NCBI GenBank assembly: GCA_050305405.1 | Contig: JBNLFG010000011.1 | Span: 62,001 to 126,000, forward strand | Direction: 5' to 3' | DNA length: 64,000 nt | From: Desulfolinea sp050305405 | GTDB taxonomy: Bacteria > Chloroflexota > Anaerolineae > Anaerolineales > Villigracilaceae | Shown here: one piece after another, positions 53,821-63,200 of the stretch | Layout: every line of letters begins with the position of its first letter | Numbering within the stretch: the stretch's first letter is position 1 | The notes under the pieces: generated by a model | The model's input: the letters and a program-made list of their open reading frames with translations, nothing else | Told to the model about the DNA's origin: nothing | Databases searched by the model: none | Position numbers and translations under genes: made by a program

Positions 53821-54678
53821 CTATAGTTGAACGGGCTTAATTGGCATGGAGCCATGCTCCTCGCCGAGATACGCCTGAATAACGGCTTCATTCTGCCGAA
53901 CTTCATCGGGCGTACCATCGCCGATCTTCTGGCCAAAGTTCAAGACAGCGATACGATCACTAATATCCATAATGACGCCCATGTCGTGCTCGATCAATAC
54001 GATAGTGACACCGTGCTCTTCATTTACATCCAAGACGAAACGTGCCATATCTTCTTTTTCTTCAGCATTCATACCTGCCATAGGTTCATCGAGCAGCAGA
54101 ACAGCAGGTTTCATTGCCAGTGCGCGTCCCAATTCAACACGTTTTTGTAAACCATAGGCCAGGGAGCCAACGGGCTTGTCGCGGATAGCTTGAATTTCCA
54201 GCAGGTCGATGATGTCTTCGACAAAACGGCGGAAGGCGATCTGTTCCCGTTGAGCAGCCCCCCAATAAAACATGCTTGAGAGCAAGCTTGTTTTCATGTG
54301 AACATGCGCGCCTGCCATGAGATTATCGAGCACGGTCATGTGACGGAACAATTCGATATTCTGAAAGGAACGAGCAATACCCAACGAGGCGATCTCGTAG
54401 GGTTTGAGTTTGGTAATCTCGTGTTCAGCATTCCCTGTGTGATATTTAATGCTTCCCTTTTGGGGATGATATAACCCACTAATACAGTTTAGCAAGGAAG
54501 TTTTTCCGGCGCCATTTGGGCCGATAATGGCAAAGATTTCGCTTTGATAGATCGAGAGACTAACATCGAATAAAGCGGTAACGCCCCCAAATGCCAATTT
54601 GACGTGGTCGATATTAATTTGCAAATCGCCGGGATTGAGCGAACTGCTGTTGAGAGTATGTCGAAAATCACGCTGCAT
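53821..54678 (-). CDS. livG: Branched-chain-type ABC transporter ATP-binding protein LivG
   Basis: A 285-residue ATPase: Walker A IIGPNGAGKTSLLN (near 52-65), signature region SLAYGLQKRVELGRAL (degenerate LSGGQ, typical for LivG), Walker B VLLLDEPMAGMN and EHDMGVIMDISDRI. It opens the operon livG, CoA synthetase, livH, livM, CBS-ACT, livK, livF, PaaK-like ligase. A palindromic operator candidate (54737-54752) lies 59 bases upstream. Confidence 0.94.
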   Translation of the reverse strand: MQRDFRHTLNSSSLNPGDLQINIDHVKLAFGGVTALFDVSLSIYQSEIFAIIGPNGAGKTSLLNCISGLYHPQKGSIKYHTGNAEHEITKLKPYEIASLGIARSFQNIELFRHMTVLDNLMAGAHVHMKTSLLSSMFYWGAAQREQIAFRRFVEDIIDLLEIQAIRDKPVGSLAYGLQKRVELGRALAMKPAVLLLDEPMAGMNAEEKEDMARFVLDVNEEHGVTIVLIEHDMGVIMDISDRIAVLNFGQKIGDGTPDEVRQNEAVIQAYLGEEHGSMPIKPVQL

Positions 54679-54736
54679 AGAGACTCCTAGGACAAGAGTA
54701 ATAGCACTATCTTATGCGGCGTGCGCTACCAAAGCG

Positions 54737-54752
54737 TTAACGCAAGCGTTAA
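54737..54752. promoter_or_regulatory. Palindromic operator candidate of the liv operon
   Basis: TTAACGCAAGCGTTAA is a palindrome with 7-bp arms and a 2-base centre, 59 bases before the livG start; an overlapping perfect 10-bp palindrome GCGTTAACGC begins at 54734. Size and form suit a TetR- or LacI-family dimer. No such regulator gene is in the window. Confidence 0.5.
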
Positions 54753-54772
54753 TGAAAAAACTCGTTTTTTCT

Positions 54773-54816
54773 CAAAAGAAAAACAAAAGTGACAAAGATG
54801 TTTTCTTTGTCACTTT
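54773..54816 (-). terminator. Terminator of the hydrogenase operon
   Basis: AAAGTGACAAAG (54786-54797) and CTTTGTCACTTT (54805-54816) form a perfect 12-bp stem; on the minus strand a T-rich run TTTTGTTTTTCTTTT follows. It separates the hydrogenase operon from the liv operon. Confidence 0.9.
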
Positions 54817-54848
54817 AAGTTATCTTTATACGCTTTTCGGTTAGAAAA

Positions 54849-55322
54849 TCAAATCGTGTGTTCTTGAATGATCTCTTCAAGTTTAGCGACCGCATCTGGA
54901 ATGCTTGCCCGAACTTTTTTGCTGATCGGCTGACCTACATCCATTTGCGATGCTTCAACACCAATAATGATAACGGTTTTGGGGATCGAATCTGGATCAA
55001 CCTGATACCCCAAGGCAAGCGTCTCGGCGACACCGAAACCATGCACGGACCCTGAGCCTGTTCCAAATGAAACAAGTTGGTCAACGCTCGAAACATGTAC
55101 CGTTCCCGGTTCTGCACCGCTTTGAACTGCATCCACCAAAACAGCGATATTTGCGGCATCAAATAATCCCAATAACTCTAACCCGGGGAGCGGGCTAATT
55201 TCAACTCGAAAAAGCTTCGCGCTTTCTGGGTAATCATTCTGCCACCTTTGGACGATTTCGAGTCCAACGGCATCATCCCCGCGTAGTTTTTGTCCTATAC
55301 CAATAACAACAATTTTATGCAT
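54849..55322 (-). CDS. Hydrogenase maturation protease
   Basis: A 157-residue endopeptidase of the HycI/HyaD family: IGIGQKLRGDDAVGLEIV (7-24) with the nickel-sensing acidic residue in RGDD, DAVQSG in the middle with the second acidic ligand, and HGFGVAETLALG. It removes the C-terminal extension of the large subunit after nickel insertion. It is the last gene of the hydrogenase operon, but a long palindrome (55338-55381) lies between it and the large-subunit gene. Confidence 0.92.
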   Translation of the reverse strand: MHKIVVIGIGQKLRGDDAVGLEIVQRWQNDYPESAKLFRVEISPLPGLELLGLFDAANIAVLVDAVQSGAEPGTVHVSSVDQLVSFGTGSGSVHGFGVAETLALGYQVDPDSIPKTVIIIGVEASQMDVGQPISKKVRASIPDAVAKLEEIIQEHTI

Positions 55323-55337
55323 GATTACGATTCTATC

Positions 55338-55381
55338 AGAAAGACCAGTCCCGCGATCATGATCGCGGGACTGGTCTTTCT
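55338..55381. repeat. 44-bp perfect palindrome inside the hydrogenase operon
   Basis: Positions 55338-55359 are the exact reverse complement of 55360-55381, with no unpaired base. The transcript would form a 20-bp-class hairpin between the large-subunit and maturation-protease genes, followed on the minus strand by a short U-rich stretch. It could be an attenuator, an mRNA-stabilising hairpin or a REP-like element. Confidence 0.85.
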
Positions 55382-55385
55382 AAAT

Positions 55386-56672
55386 TTATTTTCGTTCGAC
55401 ATCCAGGGTAAGAAAGTGTGTTGCGCACGAGATGCATGGGTCATATGAACGAATCAGGTGCTCACAATCCAGCGTGGCTTCTTCGTGGGGTTTCCCGATC
55501 ACGAGAGGAACAAGTTGACGCAGGTCGGCTTCAATACGTGCCAGATTCTGGGCTGTAGGAGGCATAATATGCGCGGTTTGGATGAAACCTTTTTCATCCA
55601 CTTCATAATGATGATAAAGCAAACCACGCGGTGCTTCTGTAGCAGCGCAACCCTTGCCCGCTTTCAAATCCAATTCTACATGGGCGGGGCCTTCCGGGGC
55701 ATATCCCTCGATCAAGTCAATAGCAAGTGCATAGGCTTCGACCAACTCAATCGCACGAGCGATCAGCGCTTTATAGGGGTTGGCAATCGGCAATTCGATG
55801 TCCAACTCATCCAATATAGCTTTTGCTGTCGGGTGCAATTTCTCATGGTTAAGATTCAGGCGTGCCAGCGGACCGACCAAATAAGGCTCTCCCGTTGCTG
55901 TTAAGCTATGTAGGGCGTTCGAGTGGCGAACATGTTTTTCGGGGTAAATATCATTGAACTTTTCTACGGGAACAACACCATTCTTGCTAGAAAGCACATC
56001 GCCTTCAATGACGGCATACTCGTCGGGCAGGGTTAGCGCTACGAACTCATAATCCACATGCATTTCAGGGAAAGGCAAAGTAACCGCCCAGCGAGCTGTT
56101 TCTTTGGATGCTTCCAAGCCCCAGCGCAGATCAGGCAGCAAGTCTTTGAGCTTTTCGGCTTTGGGCCAACGATAGAAACCACCAACCATTGCACTGACCG
56201 GATGCACAGAGCGCCCACCAATAGCACGTAATAACTGGTTGCCAATCTTTTTTAATCGAAGCGCCGTCTTGACAACATCTGGTGCTATAGCGGCCAGGCT
56301 GAGCGCACTTTCATGCCCGAGTAAATCTGGCGCTTGCAGCATGTAAATATGCAATGCATGGCTTTCAATATATTCGCCACAATAAAGCAAACGGCGCAAA
56401 GCGCGGATGCTGGGACTGATCTTTGCCCCAACCGCTTTCTCTAATGCGTAGACTGAACTCATTTGATAAGCAACAGGACAAATTCCACAGATGCGTGCAG
56501 TGATGTCAGGAACTTCCTGAAGATAGCGCCCCTGCAGGAAACCTTCAAAAAAACGTGGTGGCTCGTAGATATCCAGGCGCAGTTCGTTAATTTGATCGCC
56601 TTCCAAAGCGATATGTAGTCCACCTTCTCCTTCAACACGCGCCAAGGCGCGGACAGAAATTAATTCACCCAT
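55386..56672 (-). CDS. hydA: [NiFe] hydrogenase large subunit, group 3b type
   Basis: A 428-residue catalytic subunit. The N-terminal nickel ligands are in ARICGICPVAYQMSSVYALE (near 57-76), the C-terminal ligands in SYDPCISCATHF (about 410-421), and a seven-residue tail LTLDVER-like after the His marks where the maturation protease cuts. All four ligands are Cys. The VAYQ text after the first CxxC is typical of sulfhydrogenase-type (3b) subunits. It makes or uses H2 with NAD(P)H through HydB/HydG. It starts 1 base behind the small subunit. Confidence 0.93.
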   Translation of the reverse strand: MGELISVRALARVEGEGGLHIALEGDQINELRLDIYEPPRFFEGFLQGRYLQEVPDITARICGICPVAYQMSSVYALEKAVGAKISPSIRALRRLLYCGEYIESHALHIYMLQAPDLLGHESALSLAAIAPDVVKTALRLKKIGNQLLRAIGGRSVHPVSAMVGGFYRWPKAEKLKDLLPDLRWGLEASKETARWAVTLPFPEMHVDYEFVALTLPDEYAVIEGDVLSSKNGVVPVEKFNDIYPEKHVRHSNALHSLTATGEPYLVGPLARLNLNHEKLHPTAKAILDELDIELPIANPYKALIARAIELVEAYALAIDLIEGYAPEGPAHVELDLKAGKGCAATEAPRGLLYHHYEVDEKGFIQTAHIMPPTAQNLARIEADLRQLVPLVIGKPHEEATLDCEHLIRSYDPCISCATHFLTLDVERK

Positions 56673-56673
56673 G

Positions 56674-57459
56674 CTAAGCCTCCTTCTCTTCTAGTTTGTT
56701 GGCCGCTTCGTGGAAGGCCGGAGCAAAATTACTAATATTACTAAAGAGCCGTCGGGTTTCTCCCGGATAACGCTCAATTGAAGTCAGGATATTGCTCAGA
56801 GATTCAGTATTCGCTTGAAGTAGCGGGCCAAAACAACCGTAACAGCCACGTCCGCTTGTCGGGCAAACTGCACCACAGCCAGCTTGAGTAGCCGGGCCAA
56901 GGCAAGGCGTTCCCTCAGAAACTAATACGCAGATCGTATTGGCTTGCTTACATTCCATGCAAACACTGCTTTGCGGTAAGACAGGTCGGCGATTTTGGAG
57001 TAGAGCGCTGATAACCTCCAAGAGTTGGCTTTTATTGACAGGACAACCCCACAACTCCATGTCAACGCGGACGTATTCAGAAATTGGGACAGCCTGTTTC
57101 AAATAACTAAGATACTCTGGGCGAGGGTAGACCACATTGGCATATTCGTCTGCGTCAGCGATATTGCGCAACGCTTGGATACCACCAGCAGTGGCACAGG
57201 TACCGATGGCGATCAGAATATTTGACTCCCTACGGATTTTTTTAATCCGTTCGATTTCATGTTCGGTCGTAATAGAACCCTCAACAATAGAAATGTCATA
57301 GGGTCCCGGGCGGGTAGCACTGGTTGCTTCCAGAAAATAGGCAATGTCAATCGCTTCAGCCAAATCCAGAATTTCATCTTCCATATTCAGAAGCTGTAAT
57401 TGACATCCATCGCAGGAAGAAAATTTATGTACAGCAACAGTGGGGCGATTGGTAGCCAT
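56674..57459 (-). CDS. hydD: [NiFe] hydrogenase small subunit
   Basis: A 261-residue small subunit without the Tat signal of uptake enzymes, so cytoplasmic. Cluster ligands: SSCDGCQLQLLN near the N-terminus (proximal [4Fe-4S]), GTCATAGG, WGCPVNKSQ, and a C-terminal CMECKQANTICV plus CPTSGRGCYGCFG set for the other clusters. It carries electrons between the NiFe site and HydG/HydB. It touches hydG (57459) and hydA. Confidence 0.92.
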   Translation of the reverse strand: MATNRPTVAVHKFSSCDGCQLQLLNMEDEILDLAEAIDIAYFLEATSATRPGPYDISIVEGSITTEHEIERIKKIRRESNILIAIGTCATAGGIQALRNIADADEYANVVYPRPEYLSYLKQAVPISEYVRVDMELWGCPVNKSQLLEVISALLQNRRPVLPQSSVCMECKQANTICVLVSEGTPCLGPATQAGCGAVCPTSGRGCYGCFGPLLQANTESLSNILTSIERYPGETRRLFSNISNFAPAFHEAANKLEEKEA

Positions 57460-58328
57460 TAGAACTCCTCCACATTGAAGAAATCTTCCAGTTGGTCAAA
57501 ACGGAAGACGGGACCGTCTTTACAGATGAAGTACGGCCCTAATTGACAATGACCGCAGGAACCTTGTCCGCACTTCATGTTGCGTTCAAGCGAGACATAG
57601 ATATGATCTGCCGGTACACGTCGCGCCAGGCCTTCAAAGATCACAAAACGGATCATAATTTCAGGGCCACAGGTTAGTACTACCGATTTAGGTGCGTCCA
57701 TGCGGTAACGGTAGAAAAGCATCGGCACAACACCGACAGAACCTGTCCATGTATCATCTGCACGATCTACAGTTGTCGCAATATGAATATCGTGCTCTTC
57801 CCACATCTTATATTCTTCCGGGTAAAGCATGTCATTGGGAGTCCGAGCTCCATAGAGCACATGAACTTTCCTGTAACGTTCACGATGATTGATAATATGA
57901 TAGATTGCTGGCCGTAATGGTGCTAAGCCAATCCCGCCAGCTGCAATGGTCACATCGTGTCCATCTAGCTCATCCATGGGCCAAGGCGTGCCAAAGGGGC
58001 CACGAATCCCGACCTTCTCTCCAACTTTTAGGCGGCTAATCGCACGAGTAACATTTCCAACAAAACGGATGGTATGCCCAATGCGGGAGCGATCTTCAGG
58101 GTCAGAACTGATCGAGATGGCAGCCTCCCCATAGCCGGGGATATAGATCATATTGAACTGTCCGGGCAAGAAACTGTAGCTTTTGGCTAGCGCTTCATCA
58201 TCGAATTTTAGCCAGTAAGTTGCAATCCCCTCAGCTTCCTGAACAATCTCGATGACTTCAGCCCAGTGGGGTGCGAGGGGTTGTTCTTCATGCACTGCGG
58301 CAGGTTTTGTTTTGGTGAGTGTTGTCAT
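57459..58328 (-). CDS. hydG: Hydrogenase FAD/NAD(P)-binding subunit
   Basis: A 289-residue ferredoxin-NADP reductase-like protein: FAD-binding barrel ending with GIRGPFGTPWP (about 108-118), NAD(P) domain starting at TIAAGGIGLAPLRPAIYHI, VVLTCGPEIMIRF, and a C-terminal [2Fe-2S] ligand set C-x4-C-x2-C-x7-C in MKCGQGSCGHCQLGPYFIC. It exchanges electrons with NAD(P)H. It overlaps hydB by 4 bases. Confidence 0.92.
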   Translation of the reverse strand: MTTLTKTKPAAVHEEQPLAPHWAEVIEIVQEAEGIATYWLKFDDEALAKSYSFLPGQFNMIYIPGYGEAAISISSDPEDRSRIGHTIRFVGNVTRAISRLKVGEKVGIRGPFGTPWPMDELDGHDVTIAAGGIGLAPLRPAIYHIINHRERYRKVHVLYGARTPNDMLYPEEYKMWEEHDIHIATTVDRADDTWTGSVGVVPMLFYRYRMDAPKSVVLTCGPEIMIRFVIFEGLARRVPADHIYVSLERNMKCGQGSCGHCQLGPYFICKDGPVFRFDQLEDFFNVEEF

Positions 58329-59446
58329 GATTTCTTTTCCTCTCGGAAGACCGGGATTTCTTCAGTCAGATCGATACCAGCTGGACACCAAACGATACAA
58401 CGACCACAGCCTACACATCCCAAACTTCCGTATTGCTCCTTCCATGTACCAAGCTTGTGGCTTAGCCATTGTCTGTAACGAGCGTGGATAGTGGGTCGGG
58501 TATTCCCGCCCGCCTGATAGGAGTATCCGATATTGAAGCAGGAATCCCAAACACGCTCACGCCTGGTTTCTTTCCCCAGCAAATCACTGGTATCCACTGT
58601 GTCCCAGCAGAAACAGGTCGGGCAGACCTGGGTACAGTTTCCACATGACAGGCAGCGCTCAGCAATACTGTGCCAATGCGAGTGATTGAGATTATTGAGC
58701 ATCAATTCGGGTAGGTCGCTGGTGTCTAGCTCTCGCTGCATTTGATGGGCGGCTCGTTCCAATCCCTTTTGCGCGGCTTGCAGAACAAAAGCACTGGCAG
58801 CTTCTACGGGAAGGCCTTGCAGCAGCAGGCGTCCCATTTCAGAACCAATCTCCAGCAGGAAAACATCATCAAGCTCTGTCAGAGAAAGATCGAAACCGGG
58901 CTTAGCTTTAGGGCCGGTTTCAAGAGATGTGCAAAAACAGGCGCTTGCCGGATGTAAACAGTTCACTGCAAGAATAAATAAATTTTGGCGCCGTTTTGAA
59001 TATACAGGATCGGTATAATCATCACGAATGAAAACATCATCTTGAATTTGTATCGCACTTAATTCGCAGCCACGCACACCAATAAAGGCGAGTTTTGGCT
59101 GTTCTTTCGAAGGAAGCTCTGTTTGCCATCCATCATTCTTGCGCAAAGTGAATAATTCTGTTCGCGAAGGAAAGAGAAATTGCTTCCAGGAATGTGCGCC
59201 GGGAATATAGTCAAAATAGCGTTCGTGATTTGTTTTTGTTAATCTGAAATGCCCGGCTTCTTGCTCAGAAACATAACCTTTTGGCAAGTCGACCAACCCC
59301 GAAATAGGACCATAAACCAGGCTATCGTTTTCTACTTTTGCACCTAAGGTTTGGAACCCCTTTTCTTTCAGACGGGCAATTAAGTTATCAAATTCAGGTT
59401 TTAGCAACGAATATGTGCTGCCAACTTCAAGGCGTTCTTCACTCAT
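58325..59446 (-). CDS. hydB: Hydrogenase iron-sulfur beta subunit
   Basis: A 373-residue protein with a long N-terminal domain of the sulfhydrogenase beta family (RGCELSAIQIQD near 128, NCLHPASACFC) and two [4Fe-4S] clusters in the C-terminal third: CLSCGNCTQVCPTCFCWD and CVGCGRCIVWCPAGIDLTEE. It wires HydG to the small subunit and may bind sulfur species, as in archaeal sulfhydrogenases. Its start overlaps the cNMP-binding gene stop by one base. Confidence 0.92.
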   Translation of the reverse strand: MSEERLEVGSTYSLLKPEFDNLIARLKEKGFQTLGAKVENDSLVYGPISGLVDLPKGYVSEQEAGHFRLTKTNHERYFDYIPGAHSWKQFLFPSRTELFTLRKNDGWQTELPSKEQPKLAFIGVRGCELSAIQIQDDVFIRDDYTDPVYSKRRQNLFILAVNCLHPASACFCTSLETGPKAKPGFDLSLTELDDVFLLEIGSEMGRLLLQGLPVEAASAFVLQAAQKGLERAAHQMQRELDTSDLPELMLNNLNHSHWHSIAERCLSCGNCTQVCPTCFCWDTVDTSDLLGKETRRERVWDSCFNIGYSYQAGGNTRPTIHARYRQWLSHKLGTWKEQYGSLGCVGCGRCIVWCPAGIDLTEEIPVFREEKKS

Positions 59447-59931
59447 TAGCTGTAGTCCTCATTGGGAGACGCAAACATATCAAGCAACTGCAAGCGGGTG
59501 ACCATTAAGCGGCTGGCGATAATATGTGCGATCCGGCGCATGATGATGTATCCGAATTCATAATCTTCTTTGGATAATTGGCGTAGCTCTTCAGAATCAA
59601 TACCGATCAAGCAACTAGGGATGACTGCCTTTGCAGATGCGGTGCGCGTGCGCAAACCGGGTGTAACTGCTGACCAGCCGATCACGTCCATTTCTTCGGC
59701 GGTGAGGATGCGGACTCTACCCTGATGCGGAATAAAGATTTCCAAGGCTACACGCCCTTCAACCACAATATATAATTTGTCTTGGCGGTCACCCTCTCGA
59801 AAGACCTCTTCATTTTCAAGCAAATTGTGGACGCTGGAAATTCTTACCAGCTTCTCAAAATGCTCAGGGTCTAGATCACCAAACCAAGGGATTGATTGCA
59901 ATATTTCTCGGGGACTCTCTTTTTCGCTCAT
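59446..59931 (-). CDS. Stand-alone cyclic nucleotide-binding domain protein
   Basis: A 161-residue protein with the CAP effector domain: FREGDRQDKLYIVVEGRVALEI (in part), then EEMDVIGWSAVTPGLRTRTASAKAV in place of the usual phosphate-binding cassette, and a C-helix up to about 150. It stops there: the DNA-binding helix-turn-helix of CRP/FNR proteins is absent, so it should act on a protein rather than DNA. It is the first gene of the hydrogenase operon, and related operons elsewhere also start with such a gene. Confidence 0.88.
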   Translation of the reverse strand: MSEKESPREILQSIPWFGDLDPEHFEKLVRISSVHNLLENEEVFREGDRQDKLYIVVEGRVALEIFIPHQGRVRILTAEEMDVIGWSAVTPGLRTRTASAKAVIPSCLIGIDSEELRQLSKEDYEFGYIIMRRIAHIIASRLMVTRLQLLDMFASPNEDYS

Positions 59932-60254
59932 GTTTTCCTCATAAGATTAGGTTTATAAACCAGCTCTATTTGTAACATGTTTCACAAATAGAGTTAGTGA
60001 ACTGTGTCACAAACAAAATGTGCGCATTGTCACGCATTCTTCGCAAAAACGCACTAAAAGCACCCACTTTTTTTGTTGCTAAGGCCAATAATTTGAGTTC
60101 TAACTCAAAAGAGTAGAACTTAAATCATAAATACGTATAGCCCTATTCTAATTAGATCAAGATAAAAGAAATCTGGATTTGATATGTTTTGTAAAAACAT
60201 TCTGCATTCCCCCACTTCCCCAAAAGCACGCCTCCAAAATTTTAAACGTAGAGC
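59932..60254. other. Regulatory region between the hydrogenase operon and the SARP gene
   Basis: This 323-base gap contains no gene. It holds three CRP-like boxes (59971-60034), a perfect 10-bp inverted repeat (CTCTATTTGT 59964-59973 with ACAAATAGAG 59984-59993) overlapping the first box, and a second palindrome TTTGAGTT-CT-AACTCAAA at 60092-60109. No terminator for the SARP gene and no clear sigma-70 promoter is visible. Confidence 0.7.
59971..60034 (-). promoter_or_regulatory. Three tandem CRP/FNR-like boxes ahead of the hydrogenase operon
   Basis: Matches to TGTGA-N6-TCACA on the plus strand: TGTAA-N6-TCACA at 59971-59986, AGTGA-N6-TCACA at 59996-60011 and, weaker, TGTGC-N6-TCACG at 60019-60034. 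Centres are 25 and 23 bases apart, about two helical turns, so dimers would line up on one face. They lie 40-103 bases before the cNMP-binding gene start. Confidence 0.55.
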
Positions 60255-63200
60255 TTAGGCTCGCGCACCATCAGCATCTCCGATATTGGGGCCGCGCAAA
60301 CCCATATCAAGGATAACAACAGCCCCTTTTCTTTCGCCAGCGGCCTGGCCTTGTGCTAGCCGCCGTTCTTCTACCATGCCTAGCTCATCAAAAATGGAAG
60401 TGGCACGGAAGTGGCAATCCACTGCCCACGCGGTTTGACCGGCACGATCATAAAGTCGCCTTAATGCCAGGTAGGTACGAGCAAGATCAGGTCGGGCACG
60501 TATCCGGCGCAGAATGCGCAGCGACTCAATCAGACATTCTTCCACAATCAGCCAATCCGGTTTTTCGGTGCGACTAACGATCTCTGCCAGCAAACGCAGC
60601 GTGACACCCTCTGCCCAACGATTTCCCTCGGCGCGGGCGGCTTCAAGGGCTTCCTGCGCTTCGCTTTTGGCAGCAATAAACTCTCCTGCCAGTTCAAGGC
60701 TTTCTGCCAAAAAGATGCGCGGTAAATAATGAAATACGCGATACTCATTCTGTCCGACCCACTGCAAAGCTTTGCGGATTATCACGACCCCTTCGGCAGG
60801 CTTTCCAAGGTGCGCAGTTACCAAGCCGTGCAGCCCCGTTAACACAAAACGCAGCGGAGTGAATTCGCTCGACGCGATCTGTAATTCAGGCAGGAAGCTA
60901 AGAGTCGCACCACAGGCATCCCAATGATGGCGGGCAGCATGGACATAGGCCAGCGGTGCCATAGCAAAGGCAATCGTCGATGGAACGCCCTGCTCACGCG
61001 CCAATACAACGCCACGCTCAGCAGCCTCGAGTGCGCGCTCCCAGGAACCGACGCGCGCGTAGGCGATCCCCAAATAGCCATAAACAACCAATAAGTTAGG
61101 ATGATATTGAAGCTTTTGCTCTTCTTCAAGATTGACATAGCGCATCAGATAGGCAATGGCATCATCGAAAGCTGCCAAGGCAATACTGGTGCGACCAAGC
61201 ATCCGCAGAGCAGCACGTAAAAGGCCGATATCCTGTTGCTCTTCGGCAACACGCAAAGCGCGATGAGCGTAATCGCTCGCCGCTTTAGGGTTGCTGCGCA
61301 GCCAAAAGACTTGGGCTGCGCGTCGAAAGATTCTCCCCAAGCGTTCTTCATCGTTGATCTGCGCTGCAAGCTGCTCGGCTTGCTCGATCATCTCCTGCGC
61401 ACGCACCAGATCACCGCTGAATGCATAGGCTTGAGCAAGTTGCAGGTTCAGGTCAATACGTTCCTGATTCTGCTTCGGCCCCGTTTGCCTGCCAAGCAAG
61501 CTAACCGCCTGTGAGCCGAATTGCCGCGCCTCGTGATAAGAGTGGATACGCAACGCCTGTTCGCCCGCCGCCGTTAAATAAGGCAAGGCTTTGATGGCTT
61601 GATCGCTGCGCGAGTAATGATGCGCTAACGTCGCCGCATCGACAGGGATGACGGCATTCGCAAAAATCTCACCAATGCAGCGATGCACATATTGGCGACG
61701 GGCGCGGCTCAAGCCAGCATAAGCGACTTGCCGGATCTTGTCGTGGCTGAAATCGTAGCTTTCACTGCTCTCCACCACCAAGCCTTTTTGCTGCCACTCT
61801 TCAATTGCAGCAACCACTTCTTTGGTGGGATTTTCGCTAACTTCTTCAAGTAACGAAAAGGTAAAGGCACGCCCTATTGCAGCAGCAATTCCCAAAAGTT
61901 CCTGACTTTGCGTATCGAGGCGATCCAGGCGCGCTTCGATCAGGCTCTGGATCGGCGGCGGCAAATTTGCACCGCCGCGTTCCTGTCCGCCACCAAAAGG
62001 CAGACGGGCAGGCTGTTCACTTTCGCGCAGTGAACGAATGCCCTCAATAATAAAGAATGGATTGCCTTCCGTCTCCTGATAAAGACGCTGAAAGAAATGG
62101 GGATCATAGGACGCATCATCAAGCAGGTATTTGGCGAGCGTAGCGCTCTCGTTTTCACTAAGACGCTCAAGCGGCAAATGGCTAAAGACGTTCCGGCGCT
62201 TGAAGCCACGCAGCAAACGTTCCTGTTCCGGCGAAAGATCTTCCAAACGACAGGAACCGACCAAGACAAGCGGTAAATCTGTCAGACGATGCATCAGCGC
62301 GTCGAGCAGTTCCCAAGTCAAACTGTCCGCCCAGTGCAAATCGTCCAGCGCTAACAAGATCGGGGTCGCGTGCGTCCCGCCACTCCTCGTCAGGTGCAAC
62401 AGGATTTGCGCAATCGCTTCGGGGGTTTGAATTTTTTCACGCCGGTCGGGTTGCCATACAGGCAAGTTCGGTATCTGGCGGCGCAAATCCGGCAAGATCG
62501 GCGTTAGCGCCATCAGCCAGGGTTGCAAATCCTGCAATTCATCATCCGAAAAACGCGCCAAAACTTCATAGAGAACATCGCGCAACGGAGCATAGGCAAC
62601 CATGGCTTCAACTTCGTGGCAAAGGCTCTGCAATGTGGATTTTGGATCAGCAGCGTGCAAATACTCATGCAGCAAACGTGTCTTGCCGATGCCTGAATCC
62701 CCCGTCAGCAGGATAAAACGACCGCGCCCGACCTTGGCTTGCTCCCACGCCGCTCGAATTTTACTCAGCTCCAATTGACGCCCTACTAACGGCAATTGCG
62801 GCGGCTGGATGATGGTCTCGGTTTTCGGCAAGCGTGGTGCTACAGGTTGGCCGTGCCGCACCACCCCAGATTGAATTAACTCCACTAAAGCCTGCGTCTC
62901 TGGCAAAGGTTCGGTACCGAGCCCCTCGAGCAACTCTTCTTTCAGTTGTTGATAATGCTGTAAGGCCTGATTTCGTTTCCCCATCTCAACATAAAGCGCC
63001 ATCAAACGCCGATGAGCACTCTCGTCAAAGGGTTCAGCAGCAATCCATTTACGGGTCACTTCAAGGGCGTCTCCAGGGCGATAACTCTCTTGCAATTTTT
63101 CACTGAGACAATCTAAGGTTTTCAAAAAGCGTTGGCGTAGTTCCAAGCGCTCGGCATCACACCAATCTTCATAAAGATCACTAAGAAGATCGCCGCGATA

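Noticed and set aside
55386..56672. Selenocysteine in the hydrogenase large subunit
   Set aside because: Both nickel-binding CxxC motifs are encoded with Cys codons and there is no in-frame TGA.
60092..60109. Palindrome TTTGAGTT-CT-AACTCAAA as a terminator of the SARP gene
   Set aside because: It lies about 150 bases after the SARP stop on that strand and has no following U-run; more likely an operator or chance palindrome.
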